From contig MU867061.1 of the NCBI GenBank assembly GCA_033725935.1, positions 868,001-932,000 on the forward strand: a stretch of DNA of 64,000 nt, written 5' to 3'. The notes below the pieces were generated by a model that saw only the letters and a list, made by a program, of their open reading frames with translations, did not search any database and was not told the DNA's origin. Shown in pieces: positions 1-10,703 of the stretch (positions are counted from its first letter, which is position 1; every line of letters starts with the position of its first letter). The stretch comes from Cladorrhinum sp. PSN259. Lineage: Eukaryota > Ascomycota > Sordariomycetes > Sordariales > Podosporaceae. The translations under genes were made by a program, and so were the position numbers.

Positions 1-885
1 CCCCCCACTTGGTTTGTACTGAATGATGTTGAGGGAGCCAGCATTCTTGGACGTCCCTTTGGGCTTCCGAGGCCGTGCAGTAGATCGCATACGTGGGTTT
101 TCTGTTACCGTGACGCCGGTGAAGGCGGTAGACGCACGTGTTTTGGGTTCAATGGCGACGGTTGAGCTCGGGGAGGGCGCATATTGAGACCCGATAAGCA
201 GGGTAGAACTGTACTCGGTAGAGGGTGACCCTGATGAGGTGTTGGTGTAGGTAATGTCATGACCGTCGAACGTTGTGTTGAAGTCAGTCGAAGACAAGAG
301 GCAAGGGTTGCTAGACCCCGTTGTCACAAGATCCAAATGGTCAGTGCCGGTGGGCAAGCCTGTCCAGTCTTGAGAAACATCGGCGGCAAGAGGATCAAAC
401 TCGAGAATTTCATCAATGGTGGGGCTAGAGGAGCACGACGACGAGTGATGGGTTGGGTAATCTTGATCTATTTCGGGGGCCGGCTTGATATGGGAGGAGG
501 ATGCCCAAGCTGACGGGTCAAAGGTTCCATCGAGAGGCAGCGTCGTCGGTAGATGTGCTCGCCGGGGTTGCGCCGCGGGTTGACGGTTTGCAAACTCCCG
601 GGCCAAGTTGGCAAAAAACATGCTCGTACTCGGGCCGCCATCGTGGACGGACCTTATCCCGTCTGGGATCGGGGACCGTTGAGCAACAGCCAGCGACGAC
701 GCATTGGCGATGGCGTCTGCGGAGGCACCGAATGCTGTGTCGAATGAGATGACGGCCCCGAAGGCGGGGTCTGAGTCGAAGTGGTCCCAGAAGTACGTTG
801 ATGATGATTCACCGTTATCCACCCCGAACGTGGTGAGCGTCATTGCACCACCGCCGGCGGCGGCCCCGGCGCTAGGGTAGTCCAT
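1..885 (-). CDS. Ser/Thr-rich hypothetical protein, possible transcription regulator (3' end outside window)
   Basis: The minus strand has an open frame of 295 codons from an ATG at 885 to the window edge, with no stop, so only the N-terminal part is visible. It begins MDYPSAGAAAGGG and is rich in Ser, Thr, Pro and Asp. An acidic stretch (DEILEFDPLAADVSQDW) could be an activation segment. Near the edge comes a basic patch (RPRKPKGTSKN) followed by LNIIQYKPSGG. A basic patch after a low-complexity acidic N-terminus is common in fungal Zn2Cys6 transcription factors, whose Cys cluster would then lie beyond the edge; this is a guess from layout only. I see no catalytic motif. It is divergent from the GNAT gene at 1735. 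Confidence 0.55.
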   Translation of the reverse strand, partial: MDYPSAGAAAGGGAMTLTTFGVDNGESSSTYFWDHFDSDPAFGAVISFDTAFGASADAIANASSLAVAQRSPIPDGIRSVHDGGPSTSMFFANLAREFANRQPAAQPRRAHLPTTLPLDGTFDPSAWASSSHIKPAPEIDQDYPTHHSSSCSSSPTIDEILEFDPLAADVSQDWTGLPTGTDHLDLVTTGSSNPCLLSSTDFNTTFDGHDITYTNTSSGSPSTEYSSTLLIGSQYAPSPSSTVAIEPKTRASTAFTGVTVTENPRMRSTARPRKPKGTSKNAGSLNIIQYKPSGG

Positions 886-1734
886 CGAAGTTGAACAACG
901 TCAAGACAAGCACCATCCACTAATTCTTAGTGACACTCGGCAACACAAACACAAGAATTAAAAGCGGAAGGTGTCTTTCCTTTGGACCCAGGATTCGAAT
1001 AGGGATGCGGATTGATTGCCGCAAATGCGATGCCGGGAGATGGCGGAATGCGACATTTGGGATGTTCATCAGGGACCAAGGGGAGGTGCGTTGGGACCGC
1101 GTTGGAGGCCGCTTGATCTGCCCAATCATGGGCGTGGGAGGTGTGGTTGCCTTTTCTGGTCGCCGCATTTCTGTTACTGGTTAGCGTTCCTGCTTCTGAG
1201 TGGCCCTGGTCTTTCCTTCAACTTTCAGCTCAGCTTGCAGAGTTTGGAACCGATCAAAGAAGCGCGCCACGCAATGCTCATCGTGTTTGGGGGGAAGAGT
1301 TAAAACGCGGTTGCACAAAGCCGGCACATTTGCTTGCACACAAGCCAACCTGGAAGGCACGGTGCAAGGCTCCAAAAAACTCAGGGGCCACGACAAAAGT
1401 GTCGAAAAAGTCCCGTCCTCGTTTCCACAAAATCGTTTTTTCCGCCGCCGTACACACGCGGCGCTTTCTAGTGTTTCACATGATGTCTGTCTCCCACGCT
1501 AGATGTCTTTTGTTGCAGGTCTGGGCAACGCTCTGTCGAGGCAGGCGGGCCGCAGGTGTGAGTGAGGCTCATGAACGCGGAAAGGTCCTGAGTCAAACTT
1601 ATCAATGACAGTCAGCCGGTTGTTGATTACTAGACCCCGATCCCGCCCTGCCCGCTCGCCCGTTGCAGTGTCTTTTCTGCACTCTGGAACTCCAGCCTTG
1701 TTTTTCATTTTCCTCATTCATTATCATTCTCGCA
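886..1734. other. Divergent intergenic region
   Basis: This region separates the minus-strand gene starting at 885 from the plus-strand gene starting at 1735, so it should carry both promoters. Short open frames occur on both strands but none has a recognisable protein, good start context or splice structure. CT-rich sequence just before 1735 fits a fungal core promoter or 5' UTR. Confidence 0.5.
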
Positions 1735-2532
1735 ATGAAGCCCCGACTTGGTGTTCCGTCGGACCTTGAAGCCGTAACCGATGTGATTATCAAGACAATG
1801 CCACTGGACCCCCAGTGGGACTATCGATTCCCATACCGACTCCAATATCCAGAAGACCATTACAAATACACCAAGATGCTGTTCCAGTACTTTCTAGATC
1901 CGACATTTGACGATTGGGTGGTCATGGTCGTCGAAGACAGCCTCGAGCCACATGGGAGCGAGGTTTCTGTCGTGTCATTCGGCGTGTGGGATGTGTCATA
2001 TGCAAATAAGAGATTATACGGACCCGGTTATAAAACTCAAGATCGCAAGTTTGAAAATCTTGTATATTCCCCCCCTGTTGTTCGACAAATACTAATACTC
2101 ACAACAGCTGTCACCGAGGTTGAAGAGAATGGCGGCAGAACGAGGAGAGACGCAAACCACGAGCACTTCAATGAGTTCTGGCACGGACAAATCAAAGCAT
2201 ACAAAAGGTTCTTTGGCCAAATTGGGCCAGAGCAAATCCACCTTCAGATCCTGGCAACCTTGCCCGACTTTCAACGGCGTGGCCATGCCACTTCCTTGTG
2301 TCAGTGGGCGATGGAGCTAGTGCATAGAGAGTCTCTAAAGGACATGTCTGTCATGGCAAGCCCCATGGGCCATGATCTGTACACCTGGCTCGGATTCGAC
2401 TCTGTTGGGACCTTTTACATTCAAGTTCCCGGGGAGGAGGAAAGAATCACTCTACAGGCCATGAAATATGTTCCCGAGGTATGGACCGTGAAAGTCGTTC
2501 CCCAAGCAGAAGCTGGTTGCGGGATTATGTGA
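1735..2532 (+). CDS. GNAT-family N-acetyltransferase
   Basis: The predicted acyl-CoA-dependent acetyltransferase starts at the ATG in CGCAATGAAG; the frame is open upstream, but this is where family-like sequence begins (MKPRLGVPSDLEAVTDVI, the usual start strand and helix). The key evidence is motif A, LATLPDFQRRGHATSLCQWA, with the Q-R-R-G-H-A loop that binds the CoA pyrophosphate. The last strand region is MGHDLYTWLGFDSVGTF, as in fungal small GNATs. Length is 265 aa if unspliced. Positions 2027-2107 (GTTATA...CTAAT...ACAACAG, 81 nt, multiple of three) could be an in-frame intron; the 27 residues it encodes look unlike a GNAT. The substrate cannot be told. Confidence 0.8.
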   Translation: MKPRLGVPSDLEAVTDVIIKTMPLDPQWDYRFPYRLQYPEDHYKYTKMLFQYFLDPTFDDWVVMVVEDSLEPHGSEVSVVSFGVWDVSYANKRLYGPGYKTQDRKFENLVYSPPVVRQILILTTAVTEVEENGGRTRRDANHEHFNEFWHGQIKAYKRFFGQIGPEQIHLQILATLPDFQRRGHATSLCQWAMELVHRESLKDMSVMASPMGHDLYTWLGFDSVGTFYIQVPGEEERITLQAMKYVPEVWTVKVVPQAEAGCGIM

Positions 2533-3862
2533 CTGAGACATTTGTCAAGATTTTCAATTCGTTGCAGAGGCTGGCTGGAATAGACGGTGTTCAGGTTCAC
2601 CAGGCGATCAAGATATCCACGGGCGTTTAAATGTCATGCCAGTTTCTGGCATGGATGGACTTTTTGTGTATGATGATTACGACTCTCTTACTTGCTTCAA
2701 CGAATATACTCAATTCTCAGGCTAAGAGATATTCTCGTGTTTGAATCTCGGGTCATACATGATACTGGAACTCAACTTGAATTCAAGCAAATCACCCGCG
2801 ACCCCCAATACCCGGATCTCCAGATCCCCATATCTCCCCTATCCCAGTACATCCATTAGCGTGAATGGTATGCTGTGTCAGCGGGGAGGGCCGATACCCG
2901 ACATGTCACTGCATGCTCGTGTAGCAGCCTTTTGGTGTCTTATGTCAGCAATTCCCCAATAGGATATGCCTCTTTCACCGCACTTCTCCATCCGTCACCG
3001 AGGAATGCGATGAGACCCAGCACATGCTCTAAACCTCCGACCTCGAATTTCCTAATACAGAACTTCCGCATTTCTTTTTTTTTTACTTCCAAAAAGACCC
3101 ACATATCTATTGCGAGATATTTCTTCTGCTGGTGTTATGCGGAATGGTTCCGGGTCGGAGTGGAGTGTGCCGCATATGTCACGTCGATCATTGCATGTCA
3201 GTTGGTATGACTGCCAGTACGTTTACCGTTTCTTCGGCAATGTACGCCATGTTATTCTCATCAAGTTACTTCCAATTCTGATTGTTGTTCTGAGCAGATT
3301 GATATGACGGATTCTCCAAGCTTTCAAGGTGAGTCACTACGGCCCTACCTCCGCGCTGGACTGTATGTACACTTACATTTGTTATAGCATGGACTGAAAT
3401 ATGGCCACTCGATAGTATCGATATTCTTGTAGGCATTCGGCAATTCGCAGACTACTGGTCGGATTTTCTCGTTTTCTTGGCCAGCATGTGCTCTCCGTGT
3501 AAGTCAGGTGGGCTAAGAACTGGACCAATGCATATCCGTCAGGGTTAGAAAGGAAGATGGGAATTGAAGGCAACACGGTTCTGTTATCCCAAAACTGGTC
3601 TGAGTTTGCATATATTTCAGTGAGAAATCTTGATTCTCATTGTCACTGTTGACCAATCAGTCCAAGAATTCTTGTCTGAAAACCCCGCATGAACCGGCCT
3701 GTCGGGTCGAGTGTTGGGACAGCGATTGGTGAGTGTGTGGAATTCAACCCAAGGCAGACTGCAACATGATTCCCCGCGGATTTTTAGGCTCCCATCCCGG
3801 GCCATCTGGACGAAAATCTTGCAACTCAATCATTTCAACATTTTTGATCATCGCTCGCAATC
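2533..3862. other. Intergenic region upstream of HET gene
   Basis: No gene supported. The small frames here have no family signal, no consistent splice sites and stops in all frames. It should contain the terminator of the acetyltransferase gene and the promoter of the HET gene. Confidence 0.45.
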
Positions 3863-5818
3863 ATGGGCAGATACGCTTACTTCACATTGCCGGAAAAGGG
3901 GTGGCTCAGGATCCTGGTCATTCAACCATCTCCAAACCGCAACGATATCGTTCGAGCCAGTCTGCTCCACTGCCCAATTGACGCCCTCGAAAAAGAGGGA
4001 TACGAAACCCTTTCCTACTGCTGGGGCACTGACAAGAAGTCAATTCCAATTGAGGTTGATGGTGCTGAGTTTCTGGTTCGACCTCCTTTACACACAGCAC
4101 TGTTGAGGCTCCGTCATGCAACACAACCAAGGAGAATGTGGATCGACGCTATTTGTATCAATCAGGGTGACATCACGGAACGGAGCAATCAGGTCGCCCA
4201 GATGCGGGACGTATACTCGAGAGCCACTCGAGTTGTGGTGTGGCTAGGGGACGGGGAACGTCTAGGGATATTTGGGATGCACATTCTTCAGAAGTGGGCA
4301 CGGGCGGCGAATAATATTGAAGACAAATGGAAGCCAATCATGGAAAGGGACCTGGATATGAAACATGGGTGGTATGCCGAGTGGACTGCTCTTTGGCGTA
4401 CTTTTCAGGCCAACAAGGTTTCCTTCCGATACCGCTTGGGTTGTGTTGTGCCCCTGTTCAGACTCGGATGGTGGACTCGAATGTGGACAGTACAAGAGCT
4501 CATTCTGGCAAGAGAGGCAGTCGTGCAATATGGAGATAAGACCGTTGCGTGGAGGGACTTTGAAACTATTGCCAAGCTTCATACTGTGCAAGCAGTGCAT
4601 TCACATTCGGTTGAGGAGGAGACAGGGATGATAATGCACGCCACCGCGGTTGTATGGGCTTGTTTAATGGCAGCAGAGAACTTGCGTGTGCTGTTGGTCA
4701 GGAGAAAGCTTAAAATACCCATCTCTCTTTCGATGATGTTGGATATGACAGGCACTCGCCTTTCCACCGACCCCAGAGACAAGATATTCGCAGCATTGGG
4801 GGGTGTTGACCTGCCGATAGAGTCAAGACCGGATTACTCGAAATGCTGGCAGGAGGTCTACACCACTGCAATGAAAGATGTTCTCCGTGAGTTTAACGAT
4901 CTCCGGGCCTACGACTACATGCCGGTTAGCGATTCCGACGTGAACAAGTATCTTCCATCATGGGTTCCAAACTTTGGTCAAGACTCGAGTGGAAAGAACC
5001 CCTCACAGTTGTCTGCGGGAAGACTGTGCCCTGGCCGAGGTGGAGGGCCAGAAGACTATATAATTCAAGAGGCTGCCGGGCCACTTTATTTTGCGGGTCT
5101 CACATTGGACAGCGTCAACCAGCCGAAATGGTTGAGGTTTGAGGACAATGACAAAGTACTAAGGTTGAAGGGATGTCGGTTTGACGCCGTATCGAAGTTA
5201 TGCGGGCAAGCTCCTCATGGAGGCACACTGAGTACCACCATTCTCCGTTGGCGCTCTTCGGTCCCAGAGTTGGAAGAGCTGTATCTCCGGGGGCAGGGCA
5301 GATCTCAGACGAAGAAGGAAGCATTTTGGCGAACTGTATGTCTCGATTGCAAGGTTCACTTTTTTCACACCGACATCACCATAAAAAATAACCCTCGGAA
5401 TTCGCGCCGAAGATTGAATGCCTACGACAGACGCATTCCTCCAGCAATAGCTTCTGAGGAAACCGAATTGCTTCGAGCACTGGACAAGCAAAATGAATGG
5501 AACGAGGGCGCACAACCGGGCCGTGTCTTCTTCCTCACTAAGAGGGGGTATATGGGGCTGGGACCACCGAGGATGAAACTTGGAGACACGGTCGCTGTGT
5601 TTCTCGGAGGACAGGCTCCTTTCATTGTACGACAAGGCTCCCGTAATCGGTACCGGTTGATCGGACAGTGGTAAGTCTTCAAAGCATCTTCCTGGACACT
5701 TTCTGAACAAGTGACTAACGTTGAGCTAAGCTATGTACATGGAATCATGGATGGAGAAGCATTGGGAATGCGAAGTGGGATGAAAATGGACAAGATGGAG
5801 GAGATCAGAATTGAGTAG
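3863..5818 (+). CDS. HET-domain (heterokaryon incompatibility) protein
   Basis: Two exons: 3863-5670 and 5731-5818, with an intron (GTAAGT, CTAAC branch at 5714, CTAAG) whose removal gives the family ending GQCYVHGIMDGEAL. Predicted product 631 aa. The N-terminal HET domain has its three hallmark blocks: YETLSYCWG (residues 47-55), WIDAICINQ (93-101) and VVVWLGD (124-130). HET proteins trigger fungal cell death after non-self contact; the domain is TIR-like in fold. The C-terminal half has no repeat sensor (no WD, ankyrin or NACHT), as in the many stand-alone HET proteins. I see no frameshift, so the gene looks intact. Allorecognition is the family expectation; the partner is unknown. Confidence 0.9.
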
Positions 5819-6360
5819 AATACTGTGGTTGACATCTGACAGCGGACCCCTGTCCGGCACTTGTCCGGAGACAGGGGAGATTTCGGCATCTCCACCCGGG
5901 AATGCGGAGACAGATAGTGGCCGGAACTAAGCCGTTACCCCACATTTCAAAGTCCATGAACACTTGACCGTGCTGATAATGGAATATATGGAGGCCTTGG
6001 AATCTGAAAAAAAACACAATAAAATGTTCATTGCGATGATGGAACTAATGTTAACACTCTATTGGACCAAATTTCCAAACTCAGTTTGTCCTCGAAATTG
6101 AAAAGAAGGAGCCGAACAATTCGAACGATTCCCCCATCCCGAGCTATTCCCAATCGCTCAGTCCCTCGCTTTCTTTCTGCAAGGTTCCTGTGGATTGCCC
6201 CTCACAACACACATCCCGGCACAACCCGACAACCACTAAGCACAGCGAGGGGCACATATCAGCGACTATAGCGCCTTCAACAACTTGATGCCATCGCGTC
6301 AGTTACTCTGAGACATCTCAGTATTGTGCCAGAGACAAGATACCCACTTGTGTTTTGAAG
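5819..6360. other. Intergenic region between HET and F-box genes
   Basis: No gene is supported. It holds the 3' end of the HET transcript and the upstream region of the F-box gene. Confidence 0.45.
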
Positions 6361-7358
6361 ATGGATCACCACACACCCATCGAGTCCCTACCCAACGAGG
6401 TACGTAACTCTCAGCCATCTCCTTCAGTAGAGCCGTCTTGCTGACATCCCCTCTTCTGCGAAAGCTCCTTATCGAAATCCTCTCCCCCTTTCCGACTTGC
6501 GAACTCCTTCCGCTGGTAGGCGTAAGCAGCCACTTTTCCTCGATCATACTTCGCATCCTCCAACGACGCCTCATCCGCGCCACCTCCCTGCCAGACCATC
6601 GTCTCATTCTCGAGTGGTATCACCCCAGCGCCAAGCTTTCGACCCCTTATCTCTACTGCGATTACTTGTATACGGACAAAACGTTATACTCTGAAGAGGA
6701 GCAAGAAGAACATACCGGAGCGCCCGGAGGCACACAGCTCGGGAGCCTCAGACAAGCGTATTCCCACTTCCGCCCCATCGTACAAGAGGAGAATCAGCGG
6801 CCAAGGGCGCGATATCCTCCCCGAGTTGCACAGCAGCAGTCACAGTCAGCAAATGATGAAGAAAGCGCCGGCGCCTCAGGCCCTTCCTCCTCCTCTCAGT
6901 GGCAGCTTGAGACAGTCCCGTCGCTCGACATTTTTCTGGACGAGGACGAGATATTTTCGCAGCTGTGCGCGGTTACGAACCTGGTCAAGACGGGGCCGAA
7001 ACCGGGGCTTTTCCTGAGCCATGTCAATGTCAGCGACGGATTGATCCGCGTGAAAAGGAATTGGTTAGCGGCGCGGGCAAAACATGATCTTACAAGTCAA
7101 GACGTCAACGACGATGATGAAGGGATATTGTGGGCTGACACTGCGCATACGGTTGGAGTGCGTTTCCGGGTTCGGGAGAAGCACACAGGGATTGAGCGCC
7201 CTGTGCTTGTTGCTGAGGGGGAAGAGATTCCCGTCGCGTACCAACTCGAGTATGAGGAGCTGTTGGTGAGGACGAGTAAGCTGCTGATGATGGTGGAGAA
7301 GTCTGAAGATCAGGAGATTGCAACTGAAGGTAAAGCCATCGTGATTGCTTCGATATGA
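6361..7358 (+). CDS. F-box protein
   Basis: Exons 6361-6399 and 6465-7358, joined across a 65-nt intron (GTACGT, CTGAC, GAAAG). The join creates an F-box at residues 5-50 that neither exon shows alone: IESLPNELLIEIL followed by LLPLVGVSSHF. F-box proteins recruit substrates to SKP1-cullin-F-box ubiquitin ligases. The rest of the 310-aa product has a Gln/Ser-rich linker (about 110-150) and a C-terminal domain with no LRR, WD or Kelch repeats that I can see. Similar fungal F-box proteins with an unclassified C-terminus are common. The substrate is unknown. Confidence 0.85.
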
Positions 7359-9189
7359 ACGCGCCCCTATTTTACCCACTCCCTGACGAGTGAATACGGC
7401 CAAACATGGTCTTTGCCGCCGTATTCCTTAGAGGACTTGGCCGACAGTGCCAAACATCGTGATTGACGATCTCACGGTTTGCTCATCCGCCCGCGCGGCA
7501 ACAAGCGAGAAAACATGACGCTATTATCTTGGTGTTTCGCTTTCCTGCCGCGTATCTGTGTTGGCCATTTAGCCGTCGCGACGGGTGACTAGGGATTTCC
7601 TAATGAGATTGGTCAAGGTGTGTTTGATGAAGATCAAAAACCGGGCGAGATATCCAAAAATAATGAAAGAGGACGGGAAAACACGGCCGTGGGACATCGT
7701 CTACAGAAAACAAACAAACAATACTCGCCAAGGGGGGTGACAGAAGCCATCAAGTACCTCTTAAAGACGCATCTTACTCACAACGATAATCATAGGATCC
7801 TTCTTTGAGCCCCATGGTGCCGTCTCTCATCCGGCTCAGTTCTTTTACTTTCTGCCGGTTCCTAACAATGTTTACGTGAGGAAGCATCTTTTGCGTGCCC
7901 ATGAGATGTTGGCGACGGCAGGCGCCTGAACAAACGTTGGAGGTGACGGATATTGTGGGTTCGGTTTGCATAGTCACTGCTGGTGGTCACTCGTGCCGGA
8001 AGCGAGTAGTGATCACCGCTCCTGTTACTCAGTTGACGCCAAACGCTTGCTTTAGTTGGGGAACAAGCATTTCCCAAACACACAGGGCCGACAAACGTGA
8101 TGGCTCCATTCCCAGAATAGAGCGCCATCACGGCTTGGCTTCCATTTAGACGGGAACTCCTGATATCACTTGTATGACTGGTAAACGCGTCCCTACTTTT
8201 GCACTAAAAGGTTCTCACTGGAGATTAGTTTCTCAAACGACTCTAGATCAGAAGAAGAGCGTGATTAAGGAAACTTGACATCATCTTGATGGGCATTTAA
8301 ATGTATTGACATTCCAAGAATCAAGCGGCAGCTGGTTTTCCCGGGCAAGGTAGCGCATGATCGTCTTCAATGTGTGGGACAACCAGCTTCATCGACCTTA
8401 TGCTCTGCTAGTATCAAGTCCGAGTGCGAAGGCCCAAAACCCGGTACGACGATGATCCGAAGCTACCAGTTAATTTATGCCCTAATGTGACGAGAAGAAA
8501 CAATGGAAACAATGCACCAACGACGGCTCGCCTCAAGCCGCTGTTGTTAACTTGTTTCCATCAACCAGATTCTATCACTCCACACTCGCCTGTTTCACAG
8601 GCCATGGGCCGCATCCGGGACGGGAAGAGTGGCCAGTTCCCTGGACCAGCTGAGTGCTTGTCCATGGTATTGCTTACTGGGTGACCTTGGTTGAGCAGTG
8701 ATGGGATTCACCGACAACCAAGAACAAGAACAACAACATATTTCGACCGTCTGAACCTGTCCGAACAAAGAACACATTGGAAAGTTGAAGAAGAATGCAG
8801 AGTTGATCTTGGAGCAAACGGTGACAATCATGTCACGGAGCCGTTGCATTCCCTTCTCACCCCTGTCCCTGGTAACCCCTGCCAAGCATTTCTGAGGAGA
8901 GGAAGAAAAAAAAAAAAGCAATGACTATGACGTCCCAATGTCATTGAATCAAAGATCCAGAGACATGCTTCCGATCAATACCTGGTGAAAATGGCTTCTT
9001 TCGGGTATCTGAGACATCATTTTTGACGCAACAGGGAAAGCGAGTGTTTCCGTCCCAACTTTTTCAGAGCTGGCCGAATCTGCTGTGTGATACTGTGATT
9101 CTGTTGTGGGGCTGTCTGCAGAAAACTGCTGACGGGACCATATCGGCTTGGATGGGATCCTGAAAGGGATCTTTTTTGTCTCGTCGAGT

Positions 9190-9223
<34 letters not shown>

Positions 9224-9254
9224 CGGGGGGGGGGGGGGGGGGGGGGGGGCGGTG
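9190..9254 (+). repeat. Poly-G tract abutting the assembly gap
   Basis: A run of 34 G (9190-9223), one C, a run of 25 G (9225-9249), then C and a few more bases before the Ns. Such length is rare in fungal genomes and is a known cause of polymerase stalling and assembly breaks. The true length is unknown. Confidence 0.95.
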
Positions 9255-9264
9255 NNNNNNNNNN
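9255..9264. other. Assembly gap (10 N)
   Basis: Ten N bases. A fixed round number usually marks a scaffolding join of unknown size rather than ten unread bases. Confidence 0.97.
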
Positions 9265-9359
9265 GATAGTCGGTGGGGGGGTTGTACGAGAAACCGGCCT
9301 CCGGGCACATTTTGGGTTGGTGTGGCACCAGCACTGTTAAATTTTCTGCCCCGTCACTG

Positions 9360-9379
9360 CCCCCCCCCCCCCCCCCCCC
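9360..9379 (+). repeat. Poly-C tract
   Basis: Twenty C in a row about 95 bp after the gap. It is complementary to the poly-G tract at 9190-9249, so the two could pair as a long hairpin or form quadruplex/i-motif structures, which may explain why the assembly broke here. Confidence 0.95.
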
Positions 9380-10667
9380 TTCCGAATCGAATACGCGTGC
9401 GATCGCGAAGAAAATAGCCTCAGCACTAACTTAATTGGTCTTACAGAAAGTCAAATTTTTCAGCGGTGAAGACGCGCTTCAAGGTTCTGAGGAGAAGAAA
9501 TATGGCACAGTTTGGTACGACGGGAGTTGGTTAGAGGAACTAGGAAACCTGGGAGGAGATGCAAAGACAAGGAGCAAGGCATCTGAGAGAGGGGCTTACT
9601 GGTACCTGCCAAGACTCCACAAGGCCTCATGACAGGCTCGGAATGTGCCGACTCCTCCAATTCTTCTCCACTTCCCAGGTTCCGAGCTTTAGCGCAACTC
9701 CGCTCTTCGGGTCCTCCCCCCTCCTTCTTGGAGCTCGATCCTGGATTCATTCAATCCTCTGCCGGCCCTTCCTTCCAACTGCTGATGGGGTCTTTTTACC
9801 ACAAAAAACATTTTCTTCATCCGTCAGCTTCAATCACCGAGAAATACATTCTCAGTATGTATCTATTTTCTCCATGATGAATTGATAAAAAAAAAAGCCA
9901 TGATCAATCCTCGTGTCACTTGTCGTTTCAGCTTCTGGCTGGCCCCTGCGCTCGGTTAGTGGGAGAGTGTTGAAGAAAACCCTGGAGAGGGGTTAGAACT
10001 ACCTTGCCCTGGTCCAAGCGGGGGCTTGATCACCACCATCACTGTCCCATTCCATGGGAACGATGGGAACAGGGGCACATCACCGCAACCCTGGAAGTGG
10101 GGGGTCTGTATCTGACCCAGATCCGGCAAACGACCCAATGACGACCTCTTCAACACCAGGGCCATGTGCATTGAGGGGAGGGGGTGCTTGTCTGTGAAAT
10201 GTGCTCGACGCCTTTTCATGCCTCTCACGAGCCTTAGATCAGCATCCTGTCAGCCATGGCCTGCGGGACGTGATGGCTGACGATTTTCTTCTCTCGGGAT
10301 TTTACGCCTGTCACCTAGTGCCGACTGCTGTCCAGTCATCGTCATCAACTCTAACTGCCGGCCCCCAAGCTCTCCTCCTCACGGACCATCTCGATGGCCC
10401 ACCCCCCTTGGTCCTGTTCTCCCTCCTCGTGGTCCCGTCACATCTACCAAGAATGTGAGGTCAATGCTTCCTTGCCCTGTCTGCTTTTAACCTAGTTATG
10501 GCCACTCCCTTGCTCTCGCTTTTGGTCCCTTTCCCTTCTCGTCCGTCCCTCCTTTGACGACCAACCCAATATATCGTTCGAGTCTGCTGGACAGCGACGA
10601 TCCAAGACGGTCCTTTCTGTTCATTATCTCCTCTGTGAGTTGAGGTGCCTGCCAATCGTTATCTTAT

Positions 10668-10703
10668 ATGAACCACGACCATGGGACTGGACATGGACTT
10701 TGA
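10668..10703 (+). promoter_or_regulatory. Upstream open reading frame overlapping the MFS start
   Basis: An ATG at 10668 opens an 11-codon frame that ends in TGA at 10701-10703, so it overlaps the MFS start codon at 10681 in another frame. If the 5' end of the mRNA lies upstream, this uORF would lower translation of the transporter unless leaky scanning or reinitiation occurs. This is inference from sequence only. Confidence 0.35.

Larger units (their letters stand above)
7359..10680. other. 3.3 kb gene-poor intergenic region
   Basis: No coding gene is supported. It contains long homopolymer tracts and an assembly gap (listed separately). The last several hundred bases are CT-rich and probably form the promoter and long 5' leader of the MFS gene. 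Small frames on both strands lack start context and family signal. Confidence 0.45.

Noticed and set aside
1141..1608. 155-codon plus-strand frame before the GNAT gene
   Set aside because: No family similarity, basic and Cys/Arg-rich in the manner of random frames, and sits in a divergent promoter.
9148..9417. Gly- or Pro-rich open frames across the poly-G tract
   Set aside because: They arise only from the homopolymers and run through the Ns.
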